A stretch of DNA of 64,000 nucleotides from Anaeromyxobacter sp. Fw109-5 (GCF_000017505.1 NC_009675.1:620001-684000), one strand, 5' to 3'. Positions 1 to 8,924 are shown, numbered from the stretch's first letter. Program-made: numbers and translations. Notes: generated by a model not told the origin, from the letters alone.

Positions 1-1
1 G

Positions 2-976
2 GCCGCGCCGCCCAACGTGGCGGTGGCGGTCCCGCGCGCGGCGAGCCGCGACGGCCTGCCGCCCGCCGTGCCGGCCGGGGCGGAGGCGACCTCCGGCCTG
101 CAGCCGCCCGCCTCCCCGGGGTTGGCCGCGAGCGTGGAGCCGCTCGCCGCGAAGGGGATCCTGGTGGTCGTGCCCGACGCGCGGCTCGCCGCGACCGTGG
201 AGGCCGTGGCGCGCGACCGCGGCTTCGCGGTCTGGCAGGCGGACGCCTCCGACGCGGTGCGCACCGCGCGCGAGCGGCGGCCGGACGGCATCGTGATCGA
301 GGTCGGCGCGGCGGCGGGGCCCGAGTGGTCCGTGCTCGAGCGGCTCAAGGAGGACCACGACACGCGCGAGATCCCCCTGCACGTGCTCGCGGCGCCGGCG
401 CCGGCGGCGGAGGAGATGGCCGCGGCCGGCGACGGCGCCTCCGCCCCGCCGCCCGCGCGGGCGGCCGGCGAGCACGCCGCCGACGAGGTGGCGCTGTTCC
501 TCCACCGCGTGGACGCCGAGCTCCCGGAGCGCAAGCGCGCGCTCGTGCGGGCCGCCACGGCGGACACCTCGCTCGTGTCGAAGAAGATCCTCATCGTGGA
601 CGACGACGTGCGGAACGTGTTCGCCATCACGGCGCTCCTCGAGCAGCACGGGGCGAGCGTCGTCTACGCGGAGAACGGGCGGCGCGGGCTCGAGGTGCTG
701 AAGGCCAACCCGGGGGTGGACCTCGTCCTCATGGACGTGATGATGCCGGAGCTGGACGGGTACGAGACGATGCGCGCCATCCGCCACCTGCCCGAGTTCG
801 AGCGCCTGCCGATCATCGCGCTCACCGCCAAGGCGATGAAGGGGGACCGCGAGAAGTGCGTCGAGTCCGGCGCCTCCGACTACGTGACGAAGCCGGTGAA
901 GGCCGAGCAGATCCTGTCGCTGCTGCGGGTGTGGCTGTACCGCCGGCCGGAGCCGCGCGGGGAGGCGCGCGTCTGA
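2..976 (+). CDS. Hybrid sensor histidine kinase, C-terminal receiver domains (5' end outside window)
   Basis: The reading frame is open to the first base, so this is the C-terminal part of a longer protein; the GTG at 17 is unlikely to be the real start. The last ~120 residues form a complete response-regulator receiver. Its acidic pocket is the DDD near nt 599-607, the phospho-acceptor Asp is in the [11 protein letters not shown] stretch (nt 734-736), and the Thr of ALTAKA and Lys of VTKP follow. Before it lies a second receiver-like segment (nt ~150-400) that lacks the phospho-acceptor Asp and looks degenerate. CheR follows after 1 nt, so this is probably the phosphorelay end of a chemotaxis-like hybrid kinase. 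The kinase core itself is not visible. Confidence 0.75.
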   Translation, partial: AAPPNVAVAVPRAASRDGLPPAVPAGAEATSGLQPPASPGLAASVEPLAAKGILVVVPDARLAATVEAVARDRGFAVWQADASDAVRTARERRPDGIVIEVGAAAGPEWSVLERLKEDHDTREIPLHVLAAPAPAAEEMAAAGDGASAPPPARAAGEHAADEVALFLHRVDAELPERKRALVRAATADTSLVSKKILIVDDDVRNVFAITALLEQHGASVVYAENGRRGLEVLKANPGVDLVLMDVMMPELDGYETMRAIRHLPEFERLPIIALTAKAMKGDREKCVESGASDYVTKPVKAEQILSLLRVWLYRRPEPRGEARV

Positions 977-977
977 G

Positions 978-1814
978 GTGAGGACCGGCGCCGACGAGGA
1001 CGCCGCCGAGCGGGGCGAGCTCGAGGCCCTCCTCGAGGCGATCCACCGGCGGTACGGGCACGACTTCCGGGGGTACGCGCGCTCCTCGGTCGCGCGGCGC
1101 CTGCGGGAGGTGCTCCGCGCCGAGCGCGCGGGCTCCTTCTCGGAGCTGCAGGCGCTCGTGCTGCGAGACCCGGCGGCGATGGAGCGGATGCTGTCGACGC
1201 TCTGCGTCCACGTCACCTCGATGTTCCGGGATCCCACCTTCTACCTGGCGCTCCGGCAGAAGGTGCTCCCGGCGCTCCGGCGCGCGCCGCTGATCCGCGT
1301 CTGGCACGCGGGCTGCGCGAGCGGCGAGGAGGCCTACTCGGCCGCCATCCTCCTGGACGAGGAGGGCCTGCTGGAGCGCTCGCGCATCTACGCCACGGAC
1401 CTGGCGCCCGCCGCGCTCGAGACCGCGCGCGCCGGCGTGTACCCGGCCGACCTCGTCCAGGAGTACACCGCCAACTACCTGCGCGCGGGCGGCCAGCGGT
1501 CGCTGTCCGATCACTACGTGGCGCGCTACGACTCGGTCATCCTGAAGGAGCGGCTGCGCAGGAGGATCGTCTTCTCGCGGCACGACCTCGTCACCGGCGA
1601 CGTCTTCAACGACTTCCACCTCGTGCTGTGCCGCAACGTGCTCATCTACTTCGAGCCGCCGTTGCAGGGGCGCGTCCACCGGCTGCTGCTCGCGAGCCTG
1701 CGCGGCGGCGGCTTCCTCGGGCTCGGCCGCAGCGAGGCCCTGCCGCCGGACCTCCGCGATCGCTACGAGGAGCTCGACGCGCGCGAGCACCTGTACCGGC
1801 GGCGGGAGCCGTGA
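978..1814 (+). CDS. cheR: CheR-type protein-glutamate methyltransferase
   Basis: 278 aa, the normal CheR length. The N-terminal all-alpha domain is followed by a SAM-binding fold with the HAGCASGEEAYS glycine-rich loop (residues ~109-120), the FRDPTFY segment just before it and the CRNVLIYF motif near residue 218. CheR enzymes methylate glutamates on chemoreceptors using S-adenosylmethionine. The GTG start lies 1 nt after the stop of the hybrid kinase, so the two are co-transcribed. Stand-alone CheR genes beside hybrid kinases also occur in non-flagellar signalling systems. No cheB, cheA or receptor gene is adjacent inside the window. Confidence 0.88.
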   Translation: MRTGADEDAAERGELEALLEAIHRRYGHDFRGYARSSVARRLREVLRAERAGSFSELQALVLRDPAAMERMLSTLCVHVTSMFRDPTFYLALRQKVLPALRRAPLIRVWHAGCASGEEAYSAAILLDEEGLLERSRIYATDLAPAALETARAGVYPADLVQEYTANYLRAGGQRSLSDHYVARYDSVILKERLRRRIVFSRHDLVTGDVFNDFHLVLCRNVLIYFEPPLQGRVHRLLLASLRGGGFLGLGRSEALPPDLRDRYEELDAREHLYRRREP

Positions 1815-1817
1815 CGC

Positions 1818-2483
1818 TCACGGCACCGGCGCGCCGTGCACCTTCGCGCGGAGCCCCACGAACCAGTCGTTCACCGTCCCGTGCACGTCCTCGGGACCCT
1901 GGTCCGCGCGGCTCGACGTGTCGAGGTGGCAGACCAGCTCCAGCGCCGTGACGCCGTCGCCGGCGTCGTAGGCGACCAGCGAGCCGGACTGCACGCGGAT
2001 GTCCTCGATCCCCTCCACCTTCTGGTAGCGGAACCCGAGCTGCTGCGGCGCCTCCACCGTGCCGAGGAGCGCCCCGCCGCGGTACAGGATGGTCCAGCGG
2101 CCCTTGTAGATGGCGGGGCCGGCCGCGTAGCGGATCGAGAACGAGATGGGGTACTCGGGCTCGACGTTCGGGGTGACGTCCCAGCTGTCGGTCTGGTGGA
2201 TGCGGCTCACGCGCGGGTCCCGCAGCGCCTCGAGGACCTCGGGCAACGTCGCGTGGAGGTACCCTGCTCCGTGCGCGTAGGCGAGCCTGCCCTCCCGCCA
2301 GTCGGACACGATCTGGATCTCCTCGGGGTGCGGATCCCCCGCGGTGGCGGGCGGGAACGCCGCCGTGCAGGGCTCGATGGGCTGGAACCCGTCGGCCGGA
2401 TCGAACGGCGTGCGGGTGGTGTCGGGGCACCCGGCGAACACGATCACGGCCCCGAGCACCGCGAGCGCGCGAGGGAAGCGCAT
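1818..2483 (-). CDS. Lipoprotein of unknown function
   Basis: 221 aa starting at MRFPRALAVLG, which begins a typical lipoprotein signal peptide with the lipobox VFAGC (Cys ~19). A longer in-frame extension upstream is ignored because it would bury this signal. The mature part reads as a beta-rich domain. It has the flavour of START/SRPBCC-like ligand-binding proteins (long strands such as ISFSIRYAAGPAIYKGRWTILY), but I cannot assign a family. It converges on cheR with only 3 nt between the stops. Probably anchored on the periplasmic face of a membrane. Confidence 0.72.
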   Translation of the reverse strand: MRFPRALAVLGAVIVFAGCPDTTRTPFDPADGFQPIEPCTAAFPPATAGDPHPEEIQIVSDWREGRLAYAHGAGYLHATLPEVLEALRDPRVSRIHQTDSWDVTPNVEPEYPISFSIRYAAGPAIYKGRWTILYRGGALLGTVEAPQQLGFRYQKVEGIEDIRVQSGSLVAYDAGDGVTALELVCHLDTSSRADQGPEDVHGTVNDWFVGLRAKVHGAPVP

Positions 2484-2634
2484 GGCCGGCCTCCGTCCCT
2501 GGCATAGCGCCGCCGCCGGGCCGTGGCGCTCTCCTGGTGGCGCAGCCCCGAGCGGGAGGCCTCGAATCGGCCGGTTGACGCAGGGCGCGTGCGGTGGTGC
2601 GCTCGCCGGTGAGTCTCCCTCACGCGAGGTCACC

Positions 2635-3309
2635 ATGCGGAAGCTCCTCTCCCTCACGATCGCGCTCGCCGTGCTCGCCGGGTGCGGCGACGACGACGAC
2701 GGCGGCGGCGGTCCGGCGCTGACCGGGAAGCTTCACGGAGAGACGTTCGACCCCGCGGAGGTGGTGTTCGCGGGGCCGCGGCAGTCGGCGAGCTGCGAGT
2801 TCCCCGGCTTCCCGATCACCTACGGGATCGGGGACGCCCTCATCGCGTTCTCCCCGGAGGCGGGCGGCGGATGCGCCCTGGCCGATCCGTGCGCGGGGCG
2901 GCGGAGCTTCACGTTCGTGGCGGGGCTGCTCGCGCACGCGGAGGTGCCGGCCCCCGCCGCGGCCCCCGCGCTGGATGGCGGCTCGTACGCGGTGTACGGC
3001 TCGCTCGACGAGGCCGTCCCCGCGCTCGCGACGAGCGGGGGCGGTTCGATCCGGACCGCGCTGCTCGCGGCCCAGCAGACGGACGCGCAGTGCGCGCCGG
3101 TGGCCGCACCGCCGAGCGCCTCCGGCACGATCCGCCTCGACGCGGTGAGCGCGACGGAGCTCCGCGGGCAGATCGACGTCTCGTTCGCCGACGGCCAGGG
3201 CGGGTTCCTGCGCGGACAGTTCACCGCGCGGCCGTGCCCGGCCGTCACCTTCGACGCCTGCTTCAGCGACGCCGGCCTGACGTGCTCCGGGACCCCGTCC
3301 TGCCAGTGA
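2635..3309 (+). CDS. Lipoprotein of unknown function with acidic linker
   Basis: 224 aa. MRKLLSLTIALAVLAGCG is a clean lipoprotein signal (Cys ~17), followed by a DDDDGGGG linker typical of myxobacterial surface lipoproteins. The rest contains several Cys residues, including four in the last 20 residues, suggesting disulfides in the periplasm or outside. No known domain recognised. The ATG at 2635 follows GAGGT with good spacing. The next gene starts 26 nt downstream, so they may be co-transcribed. Confidence 0.75.
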   Translation: MRKLLSLTIALAVLAGCGDDDDGGGGPALTGKLHGETFDPAEVVFAGPRQSASCEFPGFPITYGIGDALIAFSPEAGGGCALADPCAGRRSFTFVAGLLAHAEVPAPAAAPALDGGSYAVYGSLDEAVPALATSGGGSIRTALLAAQQTDAQCAPVAAPPSASGTIRLDAVSATELRGQIDVSFADGQGGFLRGQFTARPCPAVTFDACFSDAGLTCSGTPSCQ

Positions 3310-3335
3310 TCGGACCGCGCAGTCGTCGCCTCGCG

Positions 3336-4208
3336 ATGCGCCTCCTCGCCCTCCTCCTCGCCCTCGCCGCCGCGCCGGCCGGAGCGGCGGAGGGTCCCCT
3401 CCTCGGGCCGCAGTTCCGCTGGTCCGAGATGCCGGTGCTCCAGCGGGTGGTGCGCGACGTGGTCGCCATCCCCGCCAACGCGCCGCGGTGGAGCGCGGGA
3501 GACTGGGCGCAGCTCGCGCTCTGGTCGGGGGCGGTCGGCGCGCTGATGGTCCCGCTCGACGATCCGCCCGACGCGCGGCTCGATCGGTGGATGCGGGAGG
3601 AGCTCGACCCGCGCCTCCCGACCGTCTGGAACGACTGGATGCAGCCGCTCCTCTGGGGAGGGCTCGCGGTGGGCAGCCTCGGCTCCTGGTGGTGGGCCGC
3701 GTCCACCGGGAACGACCACGTCGCGCAGGGCTGCTCGCTCATGGGCGAGGCGCTCGCCGTGTCGCAGGTCTATCACCTCACGCTCAAGCTCGCCCTCGGC
3801 CGGGACGGCCCGAGCGACGGCGACGGGACCGCGGACATCAAGGGGCCGGCGAACGCGATCCGCGTCTACCCCGCCGGAACGCCCTCGGGGCACGCGGCGA
3901 CGCTCTTCAGCCTCACCACCGCCGGCCTCGCGTACTTCCGCCCGCCGGCGTGGTTCCAGGCGCTGGGGTACGGCGTGACGGGCGGCCTCGTCGCGTTCCA
4001 CGTCATCGACCACCGCCACTTCCTGTCGGACTCGGTGTGGGGCGCGGCGATGGGCTTCTACGTCGCGCAGTGGGTGGTCAAGAACCGCGCGTCGCCGCTG
4101 CCCGGCGACGCCGGCCGCGCCGAGCGCGCGCCCGGCGGCGGCCACGTCGTGGTCGTTCCGCTGGCGTTCCCGGGCGGCGCGGGGCTGGCGCTCGTCGGGC
4201 GCGGCTGA
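3336..4208 (+). CDS. PAP2-superfamily phosphatase, exported
   Basis: 290 aa with a signal peptide (MRLLALLLALAAAPAGAAE). Membrane-like stretches surround the three phosphatidate-phosphatase motifs: K-x6-RDGP near residue 150, PSGHAATLF near residue 185, and HVIDHRHFLSD near residue 225, which supplies the catalytic histidine and aspartate. PAP2 enzymes remove phosphate from lipid phosphates (phosphatidate, undecaprenyl diphosphate) at the outer face of the inner membrane. The exact substrate cannot be read from the sequence. Begins 26 nt after the preceding lipoprotein gene. Confidence 0.82.
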   Translation: MRLLALLLALAAAPAGAAEGPLLGPQFRWSEMPVLQRVVRDVVAIPANAPRWSAGDWAQLALWSGAVGALMVPLDDPPDARLDRWMREELDPRLPTVWNDWMQPLLWGGLAVGSLGSWWWAASTGNDHVAQGCSLMGEALAVSQVYHLTLKLALGRDGPSDGDGTADIKGPANAIRVYPAGTPSGHAATLFSLTTAGLAYFRPPAWFQALGYGVTGGLVAFHVIDHRHFLSDSVWGAAMGFYVAQWVVKNRASPLPGDAGRAERAPGGGHVVVVPLAFPGGAGLALVGRG

Positions 4209-4293
4209 GCGCGGTCGAGCGGGCGTCCTCCCCGGGTGGGGGATGCCGACCCGCGCCGTTGCGGAGCGGCGGGCGCGGTGGTTTGTCTGCCGC

Positions 4294-5250
4294 ATGCGCG
4301 CGTTCACCCGCTTCGCCTGGGCGGTGCTCGGCTACAACCTGCTCGTCGTCGCGTGGGGCGCCTTCGTCCGCGCCACCGGCTCGGGCGCGGGCTGCGGCAA
4401 GCACTGGCCGATGTGCAACGGGGCGGTGGTGCCCCGGGCGCCGGCGGTCGAGACCGTCATCGAATTCACGCATCGTGCCACGAGCGGCATCGCCCTCCTG
4501 CTCGTCGTGGCGCTGGTGGCGTGGGCCGTCCGCGCGTTCCCGGGCGGTCATCCGGCGCGGAAGGCGGCGTGGGCGTCGCTCGGGCTCATGATCCTCGAGG
4601 CGCTGGTGGGCGCCGGGCTCGTCCTCTTCGGCTGGGTGGCGAAGGACACCTCGTTCGCCCGCGGCTGGGTGATGGGCGTCCACCTCACGAACACCTTCCT
4701 CCTCCTCGGCGCCCTCACCCTCACCGCCGACTGGAGCGCGCGGCCAGGCGGCATGCGCTTCGGCGAGCGCGGCGTCGTCGCCGGCGCGCTCTGGCTCGCC
4801 TTCGTGACGGTGATCCTCGCCGGCGTCACCGGCGCGATCGCCGCGCTGGGCGACACGCTCTTCCCGACGACGAGCTTCGCCGAGGGGCTGCGCCAGGAGC
4901 TCTCGACCGAGGCGCACGTGCTCCTCCGCCTCCGCATCCTGCACCCGTTCGCCGCCGTCGCGGCGGCCGCGGTGCTGCTGCTCGTGGCGCGCATGGCGCT
5001 GCGACATCGGCCCGATCCGCGCGTGCGCCGCGCCGCCCTGTCCCTCCTGCTGCTCGTCGCGATCGAGCTCCTGGCGGGCGCGGTCAACGTGCTGCTGCTC
5101 GCGCCGGTGTGGCTGCAGCTCGTCCACCTGCTGCTGGCGGATCTGGTCTTCGTGTCGCTCGTGCTCCTCGCGGCGGCGAGCCTCGCCCCCGGTGAGGTGG
5201 AGGTCCCGGCGGGGACGCCCGGCCCCCTGCCGGCCAGCCTTCAGAGCTAG
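4294..5250 (+). CDS. ctaA: Heme A synthase (CtaA/COX15 family)
   Basis: 318 aa with about eight membrane helices. The four conserved heme-ligand histidines are visible: H60 (EFTHRATSG), H130 (GVHLTNTF), H217 (RILHPF) and H278 (QLVHLLLAD). The extracytoplasmic Cys pair C34/C41 of CtaA is also present. The enzyme oxidises the C8 methyl of heme O to make heme A for aa3-type cytochrome oxidases. The start at ATG 4294 is preferred over one 51 nt upstream because MRAFTRFAWAV leads directly into the first helix. No cytochrome oxidase or heme O synthase gene is adjacent. Confidence 0.88.
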   Translation: MRAFTRFAWAVLGYNLLVVAWGAFVRATGSGAGCGKHWPMCNGAVVPRAPAVETVIEFTHRATSGIALLLVVALVAWAVRAFPGGHPARKAAWASLGLMILEALVGAGLVLFGWVAKDTSFARGWVMGVHLTNTFLLLGALTLTADWSARPGGMRFGERGVVAGALWLAFVTVILAGVTGAIAALGDTLFPTTSFAEGLRQELSTEAHVLLRLRILHPFAAVAAAAVLLLVARMALRHRPDPRVRRAALSLLLLVAIELLAGAVNVLLLAPVWLQLVHLLLADLVFVSLVLLAAASLAPGEVEVPAGTPGPLPASLQS

Positions 5251-5385
5251 CCCAGGCCTTCCTGGCGTTGGGTCCGGCGCTCCGACCGGGTAGACTGCCG
5301 CCGCGTCCCGTTCGTGCGGTCGGGGGGCGGCGCTCGTGTCGGGCGTCGGCTCGGCTGCCGGGCAACTGAAAGGGAGAACTCGAAA

Positions 5386-6003
5386 ATGCACCTCCGGTCC
5401 AACCGGGTCATCGCGCTCGCGACCCTCGTCACCCTCATCGGCTGCGGCACCGCCGGAAAGCGCACCGCGATCGGCGGCGGCGCGGGCGCGGCGCTGGGCG
5501 CCGGAATCGGCGCGCTCGCGGGCGGCAAGAAGGGCGCCCTGATCGGCGCCGGCGTCGGCGCCCTCGCCGGCGGCTCCGTCGGGCTCTATCTCGACAAGCA
5601 GCACAAGGAGCTCGAGAAGGTCGCCGAGACGAAGCGCACCGAGAACGGGATCCTCGTCAACATGAAGAACGACATCCTGTTCGACACCAACAGCGCCGAC
5701 CTCAAGGGCGAGGCCGTGACGCAGCTCACGCAAGTGGGCGACATCCTCGCGAAGTACGCGGACGACCGGATCCGGATCGAGGGCCACACCGACTCCTCCG
5801 GCTCCGACTCGCTGAACGAGGCGCTCTCCCGCAAGCGCGCCGACTCGGTGCGGACGGTGCTCGTCTCCCGCGGCGTGCGCGAGGAGCAGATCACCGTGGT
5901 CGGCAACGGCGAGACGAAGCCCATCGCCGACAACGCGACGAAGGAAGGGCGGGCCAAGAACCGCCGCGTCGAGCTGCACATCGACGTGCCGAACCCCAGT
6001 TAG
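5386..6003 (+). CDS. OmpA-family lipoprotein with glycine-zipper segment
   Basis: 205 aa. Lipoprotein signal with Cys20 in LIGC, then a glycine-zipper region (residues ~30-65, repeated GxxxG as in GAGIGALAGGKKGALIGAGVG). A C-terminal OmpA/MotB domain (~85-200) carries the peptidoglycan-binding signature around IEGHTDSSGSDSLNEALSRKRA. Such proteins anchor the outer membrane to peptidoglycan. The ATG follows AAGGGAG with good spacing. A very stable hairpin lies just after the stop. Confidence 0.88.
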   Translation: MHLRSNRVIALATLVTLIGCGTAGKRTAIGGGAGAALGAGIGALAGGKKGALIGAGVGALAGGSVGLYLDKQHKELEKVAETKRTENGILVNMKNDILFDTNSADLKGEAVTQLTQVGDILAKYADDRIRIEGHTDSSGSDSLNEALSRKRADSVRTVLVSRGVREEQITVVGNGETKPIADNATKEGRAKNRRVELHIDVPNPS

Positions 6004-6006
6004 CAC

Positions 6007-6054
6007 GGGGGCAGCGCCCCCGCCCCGACGACGGCTGACCGCCGTCGTCGGGGC
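6007..6054 (+). terminator. Two adjacent hairpins downstream of the OmpA lipoprotein gene
   Basis: First hairpin: GGGGGC/GCCCCC arms with a 3-nt loop (6007-6021). Second: a 14-bp perfect stem with 5-nt loop (arms 6022-6035 and 6041-6054, CCCCGACGACGG... pairing with ...CCGTCGTCGGGG). Position right after the stop at 6003 fits a terminator, but no T-run follows, as is usual at this GC content. Confidence 0.55.
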
Positions 6055-6074
6055 CCCACCTTCTCCGGCGGGCG

Positions 6075-6175
6075 TTCGCGCGGGGCCCCTCCCGCGGTGA
6101 TTCGCGCGGGGCCTCCACGCTGTGATCCGAGCGGGGCTGCTCCGCGGGGATTCCGCGCCGGCCCTGCCGCACAGC
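6075..6175. repeat. Degenerate ~25-bp tandem repeat, about four units
   Basis: Units start at 6075, 6101, 6126 and 6151 (lengths 26, 25, 25, 25). The first three share TTCGCGCGGGGCC or TCCGAGCGGGGC followed by CTCC, GCGG and an end in GTGA or GGGA. The fourth is more diverged. The clear part is units 1-3; unit 4 is my extension. Confidence 0.5.
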
Positions 6176-6307
6176 GGGCGGGCAAGCTCACCGCTCGTCC
6201 GGCCAGACTTCGCTCGCTCGACCGCTTCGGGCTCCACCTGGCGCTAGCGTCCGGGCTCCTCGGTTGCCCAGCTTGATGGGCACGCGAAGCACGCGAGGAG
6301 GGGACCG

Positions 6308-7264
6308 ATGCGCGATCACATCGCCTGGCCGGAGCTGCCGCTGGCGCGCTGGCGTGGCACCTGCGAGACGCTGCACATGTGGACGCAGGTCATCGGCAAG
6401 GTGCGCCTCGCCTCGACGCCGCTCGTGAACCACTGGTGGAACGTGCCGCTCTACCCGACGGCGCGCGGGCTCACCACCTCGCTCATGTTCCACGGGCCCA
6501 CGGGCTTCGAGATCGCGCTCGACCTCCTCGACCACCAGCTCGAGGTCACCACCAGCGACGGGACGTTCGGGGCGATGCCGCTCGTCCCGCAGACGGTCGC
6601 GCAGTTCCACGCGCGTCTCATGGGGATGCTGCGCGACCTCGCGATCGACGTGCCCATCCGCACGACGCCGGTGGAGATCCCGAACCCGATCCCGTTCGAG
6701 AAGGACGACGTGCACGCCTCCTACGACGCGGAGTGGGCGCAGCGCTTCTGGCGGGTGCTGCTCGCCTCGAGCCGGGTGCTCGGGGAGTTCCGGGCTCGCT
6801 TCATCGGCAAGGCGAGCCCGGTCCACTTCTTCTGGGGCAGCTTCGATCTCGCGGTCACGCTCTTCTCCGGGCGCCGCGCGCCGGAGCGGCCGGGGGCGGA
6901 CGGCATCACGCGCGAGGCCTACTCGCACGAGGTGGTGTCCTTCGGCTTCTGGCCGGGCGGAGGCGTGATGGACGACGCCGCCTTCTACGCGTACGCCGCG
7001 CCGGAGCCGGCCGCGTTCGCCGACGCCCCGGTGCGCCCCGCGGAAGCCCACTACCATCGGGCGCTGCGCGAGTTCATCCTGCCCTACGCCGCCGTCCGCG
7101 CCGACGCGGAGCCGGAGCGGCGCCTCATGGAGTTCCTCGAGACGACCTACGAGGCGGCGACCGAGCTCGGCGGCTGGGATCGCGCCGCGCTCGAGCGCGG
7201 TGAGCCGGCCGCCGTCGAGGCGGCGCCGCGAGGGGAGCGGCCGGAAGCGCCGCCCCTGCATTGA
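6308..7264 (+). CDS. DUF5996 family protein
   Basis: 318 aa, soluble, no signal peptide. The pattern WPELPLARWRGTCETLHMWTQVIGKVRLA at the start and NHWWNVPLYPTARGLTTS shortly after are the hallmarks of the DUF5996 family as I remember it. The length and the HFFWGSFDLAVTLFSGR segment also fit. Function is unknown; conserved Trp/His residues suggest a binding or catalytic pocket. ATG follows GAGGAGGGGACCG. It appears to be a single-gene unit. Confidence 0.8.
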   Translation: MRDHIAWPELPLARWRGTCETLHMWTQVIGKVRLASTPLVNHWWNVPLYPTARGLTTSLMFHGPTGFEIALDLLDHQLEVTTSDGTFGAMPLVPQTVAQFHARLMGMLRDLAIDVPIRTTPVEIPNPIPFEKDDVHASYDAEWAQRFWRVLLASSRVLGEFRARFIGKASPVHFFWGSFDLAVTLFSGRRAPERPGADGITREAYSHEVVSFGFWPGGGVMDDAAFYAYAAPEPAAFADAPVRPAEAHYHRALREFILPYAAVRADAEPERRLMEFLETTYEAATELGGWDRAALERGEPAAVEAAPRGERPEAPPLH

Positions 7265-7380
7265 GCGCGAGGCATCACCCCGTCCTGGCGGGTGGGGGAG
7301 GTCGCCCCCGGGCGGGCGTTGAGGTGCGCGCGCCCGCCGGGAATGGGAGAGCGCGCGATCATCCGGACGAGGAGGCGGTC

Positions 7381-7788
7381 ATGGTGGAGACGCACGCCTG
7401 GAACGAGAAGCTCGACGTCGGCCACGAGGCGATGGATCACGATCACCACCTGCAGATCGGGCTCGTGAGCGCCTTCGTGGACGCGGTCGAGCGCGGTCGC
7501 CCGTGGATGGCGCGCCGTCTCGCGGACCAGCTCCTCGCCTACAGCGTCGCGCACTTCGGCAGCGAGGAGCTGCTCATGGAGGGCAGCGCGTTCCCCGAGC
7601 GCGACGCGCACGCGGGCGAGCACGGCGCGTTCCTCGAGCAGATGCGCGAGCTGCAGCGCTCGTTCTCGAGCGGGGACGAGGCGCTCGCCACGACCTCCGC
7701 GCTGGAGCTGCGCGGCGCGCTCGCCGCGCACATGAACGGCGCCGATCGCCGGCTCGCGGCGCACGTCTCGCCCCTCACCCGCGGCTGA
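7381..7788 (+). CDS. Bacteriohemerythrin
   Basis: 135 aa four-helix hemerythrin domain. Diiron ligands can be placed at H22 (MDHDHH), H58 and E62 (HFGSEE), H77 and H81 (HAGEH), and the terminal His/Asp pair in HMNGADR. Hemerythrins bind O2 reversibly and can also handle NO. The protein is a single cytosolic domain without a signalling partner. ATG at 7381 is preceded by GAGGAGG. Confidence 0.85.
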   Translation: MVETHAWNEKLDVGHEAMDHDHHLQIGLVSAFVDAVERGRPWMARRLADQLLAYSVAHFGSEELLMEGSAFPERDAHAGEHGAFLEQMRELQRSFSSGDEALATTSALELRGALAAHMNGADRRLAAHVSPLTRG

Positions 7789-7912
7789 GCGGACGGAGAC
7801 TTCACGGGAGTGCTGGTGCTTCTGGCACCCGCTCCCCGGAGCCCTGCGACTGGCCCTCCGGTACGAAGGGCGCCCGTTCACGCATACATGGCAGCGCGCT
7901 GGGTCGGGTGTG

Positions 7913-7967
7913 CCCCGTCCTGACGGGGTGGGGCACGTTGACCCGACGCAATATCGACCCCTACCAT
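7913..7967 (+). promoter_or_regulatory. Likely promoter and palindrome upstream of the M43 protease gene
   Basis: A near-contiguous palindrome CCCCGTC-CT-GACGGGG (7913-7928) is followed by TTGACC (7938-7943), an 18-nt spacer and TACCAT (7962-7967), a plausible -35/-10 pair ending 28 nt before the TTG start at 7995. The palindrome could be an operator or the terminator hairpin of the upstream hemerythrin transcript. Confidence 0.35.
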
Positions 7968-7994
7968 GCCTCCTCCCGACTCGAGGAGGCGTCC

Positions 7995-8924
7995 TTGCTT
8001 TCGAACCGCTCGCTGCTCGCCGTCGCGCTCGCTGCCGCCGTCCTGGCCGGCTGCGAAGGAGCCCGCACCGATCCCAACCTCGCGGCCGAGGACCAGGCCC
8101 TCGCGGCGAGCCGCCAGATCCGCAGCTGCGGCACGGAGAACCCGAGCGCCCGGGACCTGGAGCGCGTCTCCCGCGAGGTGGACGCGAAGCTCCGCACCTC
8201 GAACGCGGAGGGCGCCGCGGCGCGCGCGGCGGGCTCGGTCGCCGTCCCCGTCTGGTTCCACGTGGTGAACCGGGGATCGGGGCTCGCGAACGGGGACGTG
8301 CCGCAGGCGCTCATCGACGCGCAGCTGCGGGTGCTGAACGACGCCTTCGCGGGCCGCACGGGCGGCACGCCCACGGCGTTCACCTTCACGCTCGCGGGCG
8401 TCACGCGCACGACCAACGCCACCTGGTTCGGCTCGTGCGACGTCTCGTCGGTGGAGGCGCAGATGAAGACGGCGCTGCGCGTCGGCGGCGCGGGGACGCT
8501 GAACGTCTACAGCTGCGACCCCGGCGGCGGCCTCCTCGGCTGGGCGACCTTCCCGTGGAGCTACGCCTCGAGCCCGCGGATGGATGGGGTCGTGCTCCTC
8601 TACTCCTCGCTGCCCGGTGGCGGCGCCGCCCCGTACGACGAGGGCGACACCGGCACGCACGAGGTCGGGCACTGGCTCGGCCTCTACCACACGTTCCAGG
8701 GCGGGTGCCCGAGCGGCGACAGCGTCACCGACACCAACGCCGAGCGCTCCGCGGCGTACGGTTGTCCGACGGGACGCGACACCTGCAACGGGAAGCGCTA
8801 CCCCGGTCCCGATCCCATCACGAACTTCATGGACTACACGGACGACGCCTGCATGTTCCACTTCACGTCGGGTCAAGCGTCTCGCGCCGACGCGCAGGCG
8901 GCGACGTACCGGCCGGCGCCCTAG
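7995..8924 (+). CDS. Secreted M43 (pappalysin/cytophagalysin-like) zinc metalloprotease
   Basis: 309 aa from a TTG start chosen because GAGGAGG lies 5 nt upstream and the next residues form a lipoprotein-type signal (AAVLAGC). The catalytic motif HEVGHWLGLYH matches HExxHxxGxxH. The GGC...TDTNAE spacing and the NFMDYTDDACMFHFTSGQ segment, with the Met-turn, match M43 metzincins. The enzyme would cleave proteins outside the inner membrane. Multiple Cys in the mature domain suggest disulfides. No C-terminal sorting domain is seen. Confidence 0.88.
   Translation: MLSNRSLLAVALAAAVLAGCEGARTDPNLAAEDQALAASRQIRSCGTENPSARDLERVSREVDAKLRTSNAEGAAARAAGSVAVPVWFHVVNRGSGLANGDVPQALIDAQLRVLNDAFAGRTGGTPTAFTFTLAGVTRTTNATWFGSCDVSSVEAQMKTALRVGGAGTLNVYSCDPGGGLLGWATFPWSYASSPRMDGVVLLYSSLPGGGAAPYDEGDTGTHEVGHWLGLYHTFQGGCPSGDSVTDTNAERSAAYGCPTGRDTCNGKRYPGPDPITNFMDYTDDACMFHFTSGQASRADAQAATYRPAP

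Larger units (their letters stand above)
6003..6307. other. Gene-free stretch with hairpins and degenerate tandem repeats
   Basis: 305 nt between the OmpA lipoprotein and the DUF5996 gene. It holds the two terminator-like hairpins, a block of about four ~25-nt tandem repeats (see separate entry) and a GAGGAGGGG ribosome site just ahead of 6308. No convincing coding frame. Confidence 0.6.

Noticed and set aside
4078-6237. Very long open frame on the minus strand opposite heme A synthase and the OmpA lipoprotein
   Set aside because: Composition is Arg/Glu/His-rich with no domain or signal; it is the antisense shadow of two well-supported genes in GC-rich DNA. Many other long antisense frames (e.g. 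13178-14287 +, 27884-31117 +, 34690-36783 -) were rejected for the same reason.
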